A stretch of 64,000 nucleotides of DNA. Origin: Axinella damicornis (Eukaryota; Porifera; Demospongiae; Axinellida; Axinellidae). Both the position numbers and the translations under genes were made by a program. The notes below the pieces were generated by a model. It searched no databases. It was not told where the DNA came from and was given only the letters and a program-made list of their open reading frames with translations. Location of the stretch: assembly GCA_963931865.1 (NCBI GenBank), contig OZ007509.1:12575671-12639670 (forward strand), in the 5' to 3' direction. The stretch's first letter is position 1. The number at the start of each line of letters is the position of its first letter. Below, one piece after another: positions 25,383 to 36,410 of this stretch.

Positions 25383-25978
25383 TAGTCTCGTTCCCAGACC
25401 CCCCTTGGAAAAATCGAAAGGGTCTGGCAACACATATGGCAATGCCGTGTCCAAGAGGAATTCAATCAGTTACACAATCACGTGTGAATGTTTACACTCG
25501 AGGTGATAATTGGAGTTGTGTGCCACTAAATAGCTGTATGTACAGTACTAAGCTTAAGTCTAGCTTGAAGGTGTCGGACACTGTAGCAAGCCGTTCTACG
25601 CTACTACCCAGAGAGCGGAGAGCTGCACACTACAAAAGTCAAACTTACGACGGGAAGCTAACGGTATTACCGAAAGCTTTTCCCGTGGCCGACTGGTAGG
25701 CACACAAATACAGAAACGAAAGCTTCTATTGCCCCTCAACGCTTCGATATCAATGTTCCATACCTTATTCTCCCACGGGAAACTTCGACGGCCTTGTCAA
25801 CTGAACGCCATGGTGGTCACCGTATACCGATGAGTTTGCACATCCGCGATTGAACGTGACGTACATAATTTCTGCAATCTGATTGGTGCGAGTATATAGC
25901 CTGCGCGGACACTGCGTTGCCATACGTGTTGCCAGACCCTTTCTCCATTTTTCCGAGGGGGGTCTGGGAACGAGACTA
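25383..25978. mobile_element. 596-bp TIR element nested in the transposase intron
   Basis: About 60 bp at each end are inverted copies starting TAGTCTCGTTCCCAGACCCC, with a second motif AAAGGGTCTGGCAACAC inside. The flanks are GTAGGCTGC (25374-25382) and GTAGGCTGT (25979-25987), 8 of 9 identical. The interior has no convincing reading frame, so it is non-autonomous. Confidence 0.85.
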
Positions 25979-28266
25979 GTAGGCTGTAGTATTAGAACAT
26001 TACTTCCAACCTAGAAAAGCAATAAGCACGTTAAATATCATGCCCTTGTACATTAATTTTACTCAGGAATGCGTACAGCCACCAGAATTGCTACCTATCT
26101 CACCACCAATACCTGCCTCTGCATCACCATCGTATGTCCGAAGGAATGTGAGAAGGCGTGAAAAGAGGGCAGCAACAAGATATAGAAAGCTAGCGTTAAA
26201 GTGTAGGGTGGTAACCATGAAAAACCAGCAGCTTGAATCAAGGGTAGCAAACCTGGTACGGCAGAATCGAAGTCTCAGGGCAGAAGTGGCAATGTTACGA
26301 TGCACAATAAAACAGAAAAGTAACAAAAACACAAGAAATTTGGAGCGACTTGCCAATATCAGGGCCACAAAGAAGAAGGGGGACAAAAAGGTGAATTTGA
26401 GAGTAAAAAAGGATCTAGAAGTAACAAGAGGAATCCTTGCTGCCAAAGTCAGTCAGGTAAAGAGGTTGAAGGAGGATGCAAAAAGACTGGATGAAGATTA
26501 TGGGGTGCTAGAGGAAAAATACACAGAGGTGAGGGATGAAAATCACGATCTGAAAACCAAACAACCAACACGTGTACCATCAACAAAACAGCACTCTAGA
26601 TACACTAACGAGATCAGGAGTTTATATTACCAGCTTTTGGCCCAGAGATTGCCTCCGGGCAAAATTGAATGCTGCATCAAAACAGTGCTGAGCGCATTCT
26701 GCCCTCAAATAGATGTACAACACCTACAGCTCCCTAAGGCATCCCTTGCTGCCCACATGCGGTCTCTTGAAATGCCGACCATCAGCCACACCCATCAGGC
26801 CGAAATGCTCAGTAAAGCGACCGAATACCACCTAAACAGTGATGGAACCACCCTCAATCAAAAAAAGGTACAGGGCATGCTAGTCAATGGGGTAGTGCTG
26901 GGGGTGAAGGATGTGGCGGATGGGTCGGCAAAGACTGCGGTAGAAGAACTTGGGGAAGTACTGAACAACATCAGGATGGTAGCCAGAGAAATGAACATGA
27001 AAAACGCTGACAAAATTGGGTGGGGACTAATTAGATCATGTATGTCAGACCAAGCATCAACCCAGAAGCTATTCAATAGCATGGTTGAAGAGGGGGTGCA
27101 GGCATTTCCGGAGTACATTAAGGCACTACTGGAGGAAGCAGAGGCCGTAGGTGACTCGGACACAGAAGATGCGGAAGCATTAAAAGCAGCATTGGGAGTG
27201 CGGATGGAGAGGCAGGTTGGAAGCCGCTACTTTGTCACAGCAAGGAATGCGGGACGCCTGTTTTACTTGCGATCGCTAGCAGTTAGATACTTGGAGGCCA
27301 CCGAATTGAGGAAAGAGCTGAATGGCCTGGAACGGGATGTTCTAGCGAACCTACGAAGCCGCCATGGTGCTGCCTTGCTGAAGGTCGATGGTTTGTTTTT
27401 CGATACAATCTATGCAGACTTAATGTGTCTCTTGAAGTAAAAAAAAGCTGGCAAAGAAATTCCTAGACATGAACCCTCACTACCTGGAACTAATGGAATA
27501 TCTAGAGCTGCTTTCGAAACACCCAGAACACATACTAGACCCCGAACATTGTGTATTTGCCTCAGAATCACTCCTTTACTCCAGTGATCCCAAGTTTAAC
27601 CACCGGCTCCACAAAAAGTATTTAGTAGTCCGCCAGAGTTTATATACCCACGACGAGTTTGACGACGAAGTCTTGGACATGGTGAAAACAGCAGCAATCT
27701 CCATGGCAGACAAAATACAGGCGTATAAATCCGACCACCTACCAGGAGGAGAGTTATGGAACCCGTCAGAGAAAGTGAAGTCCCTCTTATTCAACTTGGA
27801 ACCAACCAATGACATGTGCGAGTCAATACTGGGATTGAACGACTGGTTACAGAAGTCCACTCAAAACCTTAGTCAACGAACTGTGACTACAATGGTAGAA
27901 GTGATGCGCAACGCCACCATGCCATGGTTCTTGAAGCAGGAAAAAGCTGTCAAAGATGACATAATCACTCTTGCCAGACAGAAAGTGCACAGAATAAAAC
28001 AAGAATACAACAGAAAAGAGGAGGAAAGGAGGTTACAGAGGAAGAGGACCAGAGAGGAGTCCAGGCCAATTAGAGTTTGACCTTAAACAAATTGCAACAC
28101 AAGGTCTTTCAACTGTTTCCTAGACAGAAAAATGTCCTCTATAACATACTAAAAGTCCCAAGGAATCCCTTGAGGGGAAAGTACTGAAATAGTAACATTT
28201 ATAAATTAATTAAAACAATTATTGCACATTTACTGCACTTTTTAAAAGAATATTTTTAAATCATTG

Positions 28267-28440
28267 CAACTGTAACTAATTATGGCCTGCAGCTATATAA
28301 CACACACATAATGTTTAAAAACGGGCTTGCTTGCGTACCTGCAGCGCAGAGCTCGTCACAGTGGGCGCATTCTTCGTCGGGTGTGGCACAAATTGACCTT
28401 TGACGTCACGAGTTAATTAGCCTCGGGGCTCGATCTTCAG
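28267..28440. repeat. Segmental duplication resumes after the transposase insertion
   Basis: 28267-28440 matches 48910-49115, including the blocks GCTTGCGTACCTGCAGCG and GACCTTTGACGTCACGAG. This fixes the right limit of the 3.8-kb insertion in copy A. Confidence 0.75.
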
Positions 28441-28536
28441 AACTTGTTGCGATCCGTGAGAACCTGTCGAGCCTGTTGTTCAAGGTTCAGTGGCGGATCT
28501 AGAAATTTGGAAAGGGGGGTTCAGTGGTGAATGTAG

Positions 28537-29505
28537 TGAAGAGAAGCCCACTCTGCAGGAGCTGATGGAACAAGTTATTGTACAGCTGGTGAATATTTTA
28601 TGTTTTACTACTCAGGGTGTAATCACTGTGCATGCATGACATATACCTGACCCTGACTGTGGTCTGGGAATGAGACTAGGTATTGCTACTGGAGCAGAGT
28701 CATGTGACGTTCACTTGACATCTGGTGCCTGCTTTAATAGAATGTAACATAAATCATAGTCTTGCGAAGGAGTTGTGATTAAAATCAACAGAGCCAGAGA
28801 AAAACTGATGGTGTTAATGCATCCACTCTATTATATTGCACTTGCTGCTGGTTTGTGTTTCAGGAGGGAACATCTGCTCTGGTGTGCAAGAGTTCCCACT
28901 ACCCTGGAGAGATTGTAGTGACAAGGTCAGCTGGCCTCCTTGCTAGACTGTATTAGACTGACTCCCTCACTGGAGAGGGTCATCCTATAGCACACTAGAC
29001 CACCCCACCCCAGTAAACAGTTGTTGCCTGACCTTGAGAATCACGAATAATACATTATGGCATTTTGTCCTCTGTGGTGCAATCCATTATATGTCTTGTT
29101 GCTCTGTCTCTCACTTCCTCCCCTCCACTCTTAATCCCTCCCTCACTGCATCTCGCCAGACATGGCAGTCCTCTGCTGGTCGGGATCAAGAGTGACTTCC
29201 ACGTCCTCACGGACAGCATCCCTGTCGTCTTCAGTCCTGCTGTCAAGGGTGAGGAATTAGCTATATCCCAGACCACCCCTAGTGCGGGAACTGTTCTGTT
29301 GTATTGTGTAGTGAGTGCATATCTTCTGCTTTCCTGCAGGCTTTGGCCTGGGTGGGTCAGCATTTGCATTCCCCTCCCACCGTGCCACCTCCCCATCTTC
29401 CCCCACAACCCCTGCAGACCTGGATCTCAAGCGAGCTAGCAGCTTCACTCACTTCACTGTTGATGAGAAGAAACAGGTGGAGTACTTCTTCACATCTGAT
29501 GCAAG
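28537..29505 (+). pseudogene. Fragment of glutamine:fructose-6-phosphate aminotransferase (GFPT/GlmS-type)
   Basis: The intact family makes glucosamine-6-phosphate, the entry step to hexosamines and chitin or glycan precursors. Here only exons from the glutaminase / linker region remain. About 28537-28588 encodes PTLQELMEQVIVQL. 28864-28925 encodes EGTSALVCKSSHYPGEIVVT. 29160-29248 encodes HGSPLLVGIKSD and LTDSIPVVF. 29340-29505 encodes a divergent insert and VDEKKQVEYFFTSDA. Splice phases agree across the last three. The N-terminal catalytic Cys exon is not seen upstream, where repeat DNA intervenes, and no isomerase (SIS) exons follow. I read it as a truncated copy; a highly dispersed gene is less likely. 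Confidence 0.6.
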
Positions 29506-30359
29506 GTGTGTGGGCGTGTGTACTGTGGGGTGTTAGCAGTTCTGCAACAAGTTCCTTCATTGAGCCTGGGAATGAGGCTAGCACGAAACTTGGTTTCTGG
29601 TTTGTTTTCAGTCATCTTAGAAAACAGATTAAATAATTCTTGCTGTGTGACAGTATGGCAATGCCAACAACATGAAGAGTAAGTCCGTGAGTACGGCAAC
29701 TAGGACTGCTTGCAGTTGGTGGACACCACAGTGTGGGGTCTTAGGTTGTGTGTTTGTTGGTCATTATCATCACCACCTCGTGCACCTGGGAAATATTCAT
29801 GTGTTACTGGATGCTTGTGTGGACAACACTAGTCCTTGAAGTGAAGGGAGGTGGGTCCAGGCCTGCAGATAATGCCTGCCACTTTTCACCACATGCACAA
29901 CAAACTCACTAGTAATTGAGCTGGTGAAATAAATATTCACCATTTGAAGTTAGGGTTAGAGTTGATGGAATTTCAGCCCAAGCAGTAAACTCTCACTATA
30001 CATGTGGCCTGTATACATATGCACACGCACAAACACAATGCACCATCACACATTCACACATGCACACATTCACCCACACACTCACACATACACACATACC
30101 TACACACACACATACACACACATACAGACGTATGCACAGCTGACATGCAGGGTGAAATGGAGGAGTCTGGCGTGACCAAGGACAGTGTCTACCGGTATGC
30201 AGGGTGAAATGGAGGAGTCTGGCGTGACCAAGGACAGTATCTACCGGTATGCAGGTGGGGAGTTGCCGTGTACACATGAAAGGATAGTGCATGTTTGATT
30301 CTAGATGTCCATGTTTAGTGATATCGTGATACTGGAAGTAGTGTATATACGTACGTGTT

Positions 30360-30530
30360 ACGCGCAATTTAGGAATTTGCGCAATTTCGAGATTGCGCTC
30401 AGAATCCCGAAATTGCATGCCAATCTCGCAAACAATCTTGAGATTGTGCAATACGTTTGTGCAATCTCGAGATTGTGCAATACGTTTGCGCAATCTCGAG
30501 ATTGCGCAAACGTATTGCACAATCTTCGAA
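30360..30530. repeat. Palindromic tandem repeats of a GCGCAATCTCGAGATTGCGC type
   Basis: Several units built around the palindrome CAATCTCGAGATTG, alternating with AATACGTTTG, follow each other in both orientations. Any strand can fold on itself. Copy B of the duplication lacks this stretch. Confidence 0.75.
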
Positions 30531-31740
30531 CTTTTGACCTTAGCCATGTGGTTGACAGCTGGTGATTGGAGAGGTACACTCGCGAGACGGAAACCGTTTA
30601 TATAAGCGGTTTCCTGCTCCCGAGGTGACATAATGCGATCTACTACTGTGAGTGATGTCGTCTATCGAGTAGTAAAGAACAAATCATTACAAGCAGCTTC
30701 GCTCTCTTCAGCTGCTGCTCCCAGATTGCCTCAGTGCATGTGTTGGCACTGGACAGCTCCCAGTGCAGAAGTCTGGTGAGCTGCCATCCCCTTCGAGGAG
30801 GGCAGTACATAACAGTTCTCTCCTCAGCGATCTTGCGAGCTCTCGCTCCTCGTGCTGCGTGCGTGAGTCTGGCATAGCTCACTGCTCTGATGCACCAACA
30901 GCCTTGATGGTGTGATAGCATCCCAGGTGAATGGCATTAGCACGAGGTTGCATATAAGCACCCATTTGCACTACTAATTAGGCAGCTGTGCTTATTCTCC
31001 TGGCACTACTGCCCAAGAAATAGCAGCACTAAATTGTCCAGGAAGAGGCACTCTACTCCCAGCAAGGATGTGATCAGTGGGGCTAAACCATGCATACTGC
31101 ACAGAGAGCTGAGAGCTGAGAGGAGGGTGTTGGTTCTGTACCTCATTGTCGGAAATGCCAACCGAAACTCATTAAGACCCAAGGGCAGTTCAGTTTACAC
31201 AATCCACTGGTACTCTTGTTAGGGGCTACTTGAGGTAAGTGTCACAAGTGGTGTGAGTGTGGCTGTAGGTATTTGACAGGTGTAGTTAGTGGAAGGGAGA
31301 GCTAGATGTACAGCAAGTGGTTTGGGCAGCAGTGTCCATCACCTGAAGCATTGGGTACTGATGGTAGTTTAACTCTTTACTGACCAGAATACATTGGAGG
31401 TCAGTCGTTCAGCTTGTAGTTTACGTAACCCGTTGACCAGAAGTAAAATATAGTTATGAGCAGCTGCACGTTATTTCACGATTCCTAATAAGCTACCAGG
31501 AGAGGTTCATAAGCAGGAAGCTACCTTAATTTTGACTCTTGAAGCACTTGCTCATCTCCATCTCGGAGAGTGTACATCTGCTTTTCACAGTGTAACACTA
31601 TGTGATGAAAAGGTGTTTTGCATCTGTGCAGTTAGTTAGTGGTGACCCTGTGTGCTTTTAGTACTATTATAGTGGCTTGCATAATATGTCACATCAAACG
31701 GGTTATGTCATCCCAGCTGCTCCCCCTCCTCATCCTCTAG

Positions 31741-31841
31741 GTCAGTTTGTGCCTCATAGCTCCAATGGGACAGTGCTGGCCACTGGGGGAGACAGCAGGA
31801 AGGTGAACCTCTGGATTCTGGGACAGTCCACTGCACCTACA
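31741..31841 (+). CDS. WD40-repeat exon, katanin-p80-like, copy A
   Basis: A 101-bp exon between a CATCCTCTAG acceptor and a GTGAGT donor encodes VPHSSNGTVLATGGDSRKVN followed by LWILGQ, the pattern of the first WD40 blade in katanin p80-type proteins (LATGGDD.RVNLW). Entering phase is 1 and leaving phase is 0. No other WD40 blade was found within several kb, so this may be a stray exon, part of a gene with very long introns, or a relic. An open stretch at 31925-32026 after a TATTGCAG acceptor could be the next exon, but in copy B that acceptor is TATTGCTG. Confidence 0.45.
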
Positions 31842-32278
31842 GTGAGTCTGAGGTTTAGGTGTGTGTGTGCTGGTGACTCTGTGGTACATTAAAGACTCTT
31901 CTATATGTATGCATTATATTGCAGGAAATGTTTGGTGATTCAGAAGTAAATTTTACCAGCAGTAATGTATTACCAAAACCTCTGCCTGACATGTCCGAGG
32001 GGAATATTTCATCCCTACTTCATTGACGTATTCAATGGAAGCTTGCAGCCTCTTTCCCCAAAGTTCCATCTTATTCTGAGCCACAGGAGTTTCCTGGATT
32101 TCTTAGGTGGTACCAGCCTTGTGTCACCCTCACAAAACGACTCACCCACCCCCAGAATGCACCCCCAATCTTCTCCCGTGTACTGTACATCTACTTCTTG
32201 CACTATAGTTGAGGAGTTGACTGTAGCCTGGCTTGGATATCCTGGAGAGAAGCACTACCGTATTTAGGGATGATGTCA

Positions 32279-32470
32279 TCTCTTCCTATCCCGCACATCA
32301 GGTGGGTGAGGAGGGAGGGACAGAGGGAAGGACGGATAGGTGCCTGGATGGATGGTCAGATAGGGAAGGGTGGAGGGGAGGGGAGATGGAGGAGATGTGA
32401 ATGTGGGGGAGGGAGGGGGAGGGAAGGTTGGAGGGAGGAAGGGAATCATGTGACAATGGTGGAGTGAATG
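32279..32470. repeat. Purine-rich (GGGAGGG-type) low-complexity tract
   Basis: A G/A-rich strand with repeated GGAGGGA motifs. The opposite-strand open frame (Pro/Ser-rich) is a low-complexity artefact. Confidence 0.7.
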
Positions 32471-32535
32471 TAGGCAATAATAGTGGTCCAGCAATGACCT
32501 GTATTGGCTGTTGAGTTTTTTTTGTTGGGGGGGAA

Positions 32536-32563
32536 GGGGGGGGGGGGGGGGGGGGGGGGGGGG
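32536..32563. repeat. Poly-G tract (28 G)
   Basis: Uninterrupted G run, preceded at 32527-32533 by another seven G. Confidence 0.9.
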
Positions 32564-32711
32564 TACTTTAGTCCGCCACTCCCACTACTGGGCCTACTAC
32601 ATTGGTCCATGCTCATATCTCCATCTCCAATATGGTGGTGCAGTGTCTACACCCTATGGTGTATGGTTGCCTAGCAACGTTTAAGTGCATCTGGGGTGTT
32701 CTTATCAAAAT

Positions 32712-33129
32712 GCAATGGACTATTTTCCGCTGATGTCACTTCCTGTGTACTAATTAATCAACACTGCCCTGGTTTTCACTTAGAATGTATTGTGAGGTAC
32801 GTGGATGATATCTCAAGTTTGAGTGCATTAGGTTGTTGGGTACAGGAGTTATGAGCCAGCAAAATGTGTCCATTTCCCATAGAGAATGTATTAGGGGGGG
32901 GGGGGGGGGGGGGGGGGCAAAAGTTGCCCCCCCCCCTAATACATTCTCTATGGGAATTGGGCAAACTTCACTGGTACGTAACTCTGGAAAACAACAAACC
33001 AATGCACTCAAACTTGAGATATCATCTAAGCATCTCGTACAGTATATTCTAGGTGAAAATCAGGGCAGTCCAGCAATGCTGATTAATTAGTACACAGGAA
33101 GTGACATCACGTGGAAAATGGTCTATTGA
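32712..33129. mobile_element. Foldback element with a poly-G/poly-C centre
   Basis: The two halves are inverted copies. (A)TGTCACTTCCTGTGTACTAA near 32739 pairs with its complement near 33100, GATATCTCAAGTTTGAGTGCA near 32809 pairs with 33003-33023, and TAGAGAATGTATTAGGGGGG at 32879 pairs with 32930-32950. A run of 24 G (32894-32917) sits at the centre. Almost the whole element can fold into one hairpin. No coding run. Confidence 0.8.
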
Positions 33130-34240
33130 CAATTAGCATGCACCAGGGTACAAGTCAGCTGTAACATTGGGGGTTCGAACCATTAACTTCCTGTGCCTGA
33201 AATCTGGCGGCTCCAATCAGATCACAGTGCAGAATCACATGAACGCTTGACCGTGTAAAGGTGTGGCGAACAAGCAGCAAGATGAGTCCTGAACACAGTT
33301 AGCACAGCATGTGGTGTAGGTCAGAGTTCACTCGTTAGTGGAATGCATACATTCCCACAAATCAGTAACACCCTCCCATTCAAACAATGCAGCTCTACTG
33401 GTTGAATACTATGATGACTTGAGTTCAAAGTTCAGTGTTTCATGTGCGTATTTCAATCTAACCTACTACTAACAAAATAATATTTAACACCTAACTTTGA
33501 ACTTTGCACTGTTAATGTTTCAGTACAGTGGAACCTGTCTATAGTGAATACAGGCATGCTTCGCGAAAATTGTAGGCATGCTTCGCGAAAAGAAAAATCC
33601 CAAATTAAAAGAATAAAAACATGTTTCATGTAATATCTCTGGAAAGATGTACATGTATATGGTGGTGTGATATCCAGTCACTCCTCAACAGTCCCCACCC
33701 ATTGCCCTACCCAAAGCCATGCCCACTCGTTATATGCATTTGTAGCCGAGTGTCCCACCATGGTTCTGTCTTAGGAGTCTACTCAGCTCTACCCTAGAAA
33801 ATGAATAAGTGTTTTTTTTAATGTGTTTCCATCCAAAGTAGTGTATATACACCACATCCTTCGGAGGGGATGTAACACTGTCACTCCCATGGTGTACCTA
33901 TAGTGGTTTGTCATAATGAACCTCTGCTCAGGGTTGTGCATACTCCTGAGTGAAAGGCTTATGATAACTGTGTCTTCTTTCTCTGTAGGTTGACTCATCA
34001 CACCACCTGGCAAGGAGTGCTCTTATTGGACGTGATGAATATCAGATACTGTATCTGGTTGGATATCCTGAGGGACCTGAACAAGCCATTTATGAGACAC
34101 TTTACTTTGTTTGCTTTCCCATTCCATTCCAGCCAGCGTTTTATGAAATAGTTTGTCGTATCAGTTGATATTCATTCCCATCAGTGGTGCTGTACAGCAA
34201 AGAAATTAGCAGTACTGTTACATAACATACCATTAGCAAG
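33130..34240. other. No recognised gene; contains one pogo/Tigger-like transposon end
   Basis: TACAGTGGAACCTGTCTATA at about 33522-33541 resembles the terminal inverted repeat of pogo/Tigger mariner-type elements, but no matching second end was seen. Just after it, AGGCATGCTTCGCGAAAA is repeated twice (33551-33590). A possible plus-strand exon follows a TTTCTCTGTAG acceptor near 33988, with no supporting family. Confidence 0.35.
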
Positions 34241-34255
34241 AAGGTGTGGTCTCGA

Positions 34256-34640
34256 TCTCGTGCCCAGCCATCCAAGCATGCCAGTGGTCGTGGACGTCTG
34301 GGCATGAGACTAGTGGGCGTGGCGTCTGGGCATGAGACTAGTGGGTGTGGACATCTGGGTATGAGATTGGACATCTCCATGGGCTTGAGACTGGACATCT
34401 GCAGTGTGACTGGACATGTGGACATATGCATGAGACTGGACATCTGGGCATGAGACTAGTGGACATGCATGCATGGATGTCTGGGCATGAGACTAGTGGA
34501 CATGGATGTCTGGGCATGAGACTAGTGGACATGGATGTCTGGGCATGAGACTAGTGGACATGGATGTCTGGGCATGAGACTAGTGGACATGGATGTCTGG
34601 GCATGAGACTAGTGGACATGGATGTCTGGGCATGAGACTA
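34256..34640. repeat. 29-bp minisatellite built from hairpin-family termini
   Basis: From about 34446 a 29-bp unit GGACATGGATGTCTGGGCAT+GAGACTAGT recurs, with five perfect copies at the right (about 34485-34640). The left part (34256-34445) holds diverged units and a full hairpin-type start, TCTCGTGCCCAGCC. The unit contains GGGCATGAGACTA, the right terminus of the recurring hairpin elements. Confidence 0.85.
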
Positions 34641-35848
34641 AAGGTGCATGGTGTATAGAATACGAACATGAGAAGTAATGCACTGTAATGAGTGCATAAT
34701 GTTGAAGAATAATAACAGTTCCCCCTTCTAGATCTGTTGCCTGTATGCCATCAGTTAATCTCTCCACCTGATAAAAGCACAAAATGTATGTTCACTGCTC
34801 ATGCCTGATTGCAGCCATGTAATTTGTTCTGTTTGTTACACTGCTGAGTTCAAGCTCATTTACTACTTCTAACAACAGTACTGTAAATGAGGTATATAGC
34901 TGTACACATGCTGTACCTATATAGCCTGACCAATCATTATGCATGTGTCATCATGATCACGTACATACTTCATATTGAGATGTGTGCACAGTGCATGAGC
35001 ACATGTTGAACAACTGCATGGAGGTCAGTTGGAAACCTCAGTGGCAGCTAGCTGTTTAGACACGGTGATGTCCTCGTTTCTCACGGTCTGCTGATCAACT
35101 AAGGTTCAAAGTTCTGTGATGACCTCATTTCTCACGGTCTGCTTATCAACTAAAGTTCAAAGTTCTAGTTCTGTGCACATGTGCACATGTCAGCTCATAT
35201 GAGGTAGTCAGTAGAGCGATTCTGAAGGGGAGGAATTGGCTCAGGGTGTATGCAGGACTCTGACGACAGTAATGAGCACCAGCAGCAGTCCCCTCCCAGG
35301 CCGAAGACGTCCAAGAAACTCACAGGGGCAGCTACTTACAGGACCAAGTTCAGCTCTATTTGGGTATCTCACTATAGAGTTCTTTTTGAAGTTGAGAGGT
35401 CTGATATTGAGATGTGTGCACAGAGCATGAACACATGTTGAACAACTGCATGGAGGTCAGTTGGAAACCTCAGTGGCAGCTGTTTGGACAGGGAAGGTTT
35501 TTAAATCTATATAGTCAACGATGCAGACTGAGTTTTCAATGAGTTTCTAGAATGAATCTGATGCATGTTCTCATAAATTATTTATGCACTCCTGATGCAG
35601 GATTCTGTATGACTGTATAACCAGTGCCTGTTGCACAACTGCAGATCAATGTACATGTACATGTGTAACCATCATGTTGCCATCGATTGTAGGTAGCACA
35701 CTGCTTGCTGCATATCCTGCAAATAAAGAACAATAAACTAATATACATTTGTGTAAATGACCAGTCACAATAATTGATAGTTGATCAACAGTGTAAATTA
35801 ATGTGAAGAGAACTGTGTGACTGCATGCACATAGTTATGCGTTCATAA
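34641..35848. other. No confident gene; internal direct repeats
   Basis: Two direct repeat pairs are present: GATGTGTGCACAG(T/A)GCATGA at 34980 and 35411, both followed by CATGTTGAACAACTGCATGG, and CTCACGGTCTGCT(G/T)ATCAACTAA at 35078 and 35131. An open stretch at 35250-35360 encodes KLTGAATYRTKFSSIW, which resembles the start of TTF-type zinc-finger hAT proteins. It is too short to call. Confidence 0.35.
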
Positions 35849-36020
35849 TTATTGCTTATCTTCTATTTCACTGGCAATCCCAATAATAGAATTCAATCTG
35901 CCAGCCCTATACTTGTGCACGGGTCTCTCAAAGCCTCCACCGGTACCAGTCTCCTCCATGTTGGGATTCCATATCTTTCTGCACCTGATCCATGCACTCT
36001 CTGCAGCCACCCAGCTAGCA
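35849..36020 (-). pseudogene. Decayed Death-domain exon remnant
   Basis: The minus strand still encodes pieces of the Death domain seen in the two neighbouring ZU5-Death genes: MLAGWLQRV, (I)PTWRRLV, EALRDP and IASEIEDKQ. They are joined by frame changes and small insertions. No ZU5 or linker exons accompany it. It sits just downstream of the Death exon of gene B, so it is probably a leftover of an extra local copy. Confidence 0.7.
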
Positions 36021-36410
36021 TATCTGCACATGCATGGCTGCTAAGAAATGACTCATGGGATGTAGCGATCGATACCAGAACAGCAAAAACTATAAAGCAA
36101 TGGAGGTATGATCCCACAAAACATACAAATCCCCTACATATAATTCGTATTATGGGATCTGTAGGGGGATTGTACACTGACTTATCTAGCATGCGTACAG
36201 TCATATTGGTATCCTTTTACATTTTATTATAACTTGCAAATCCTCTGGTATATCAATGTGATAGGATCATGACGCAAATGAAGAACAATAAAACAGAAGA
36301 ATGTGTTACAATGAAAGTTGACATTAAGGGCAGAGTAGCAGCAGAGTACATGTAGCATTAACGTGAAGAGAAGTGTGTGACTGCATGTTATATGTCACTG
36401 TGTTCATTGT

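Larger units (their letters stand above)
24782..28080 (+). pseudogene. Spliced DDE-type transposase-like gene with one-base frame break
   Basis: The family looks like an uncharacterised metazoan transposase with an RNase-H-like core; I cannot name the superfamily. Exon 1 (24782-24841) starts MASSSTSSSNSCIF. Exon 2 (24904-25275) follows in phase. Exon 3 starts at 26066 after a TTTTACTCAG acceptor. Exon 3 first encodes a basic coiled coil (about 26130-26580). It then has SDGTTLNQKK, a possible first catalytic Asp, MSDQASTQKLFN, a possible second, and NDMCESILGLNDWL as a candidate for the last acidic residue, then a basic C-terminus to 28080. The frame breaks at 27435-27440: AAG TAA stops one frame, while dropping the T restores KKKLAKKFLDMNPHYL without loss. 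The unit is absent from the paralogous site at about 48840, so 24466-28266 is an insertion. No TIR was recognised. Confidence 0.7.
29590..32000. repeat. Segmental duplication, copy A (WD40 block)
   Basis: Matches about 52010-54880 in the same orientation. Shared blocks include the (CA)-rich stretch near 30010-30130, the GGTGAAATGGAGGAGTCTGG segment and the WD40 exon. Copy A has a unique insertion at about 30340-30660 with palindromic tandem repeats. Confidence 0.7.

Noticed and set aside
26063..27163. Minus-strand open frames opposite the transposase
   Set aside because: Shadows of the plus-strand coding exon, with no independent motifs.
30643..30921. Minus-strand open frame of 92 codons
   Set aside because: No domain, no splice context, and no conservation in frame in the copy-B counterpart (about 53520-53700).
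34256..34640. CRISPR-like regular repeats
   Set aside because: The units are directly adjacent without unique spacers, so this is a minisatellite in a eukaryotic context.
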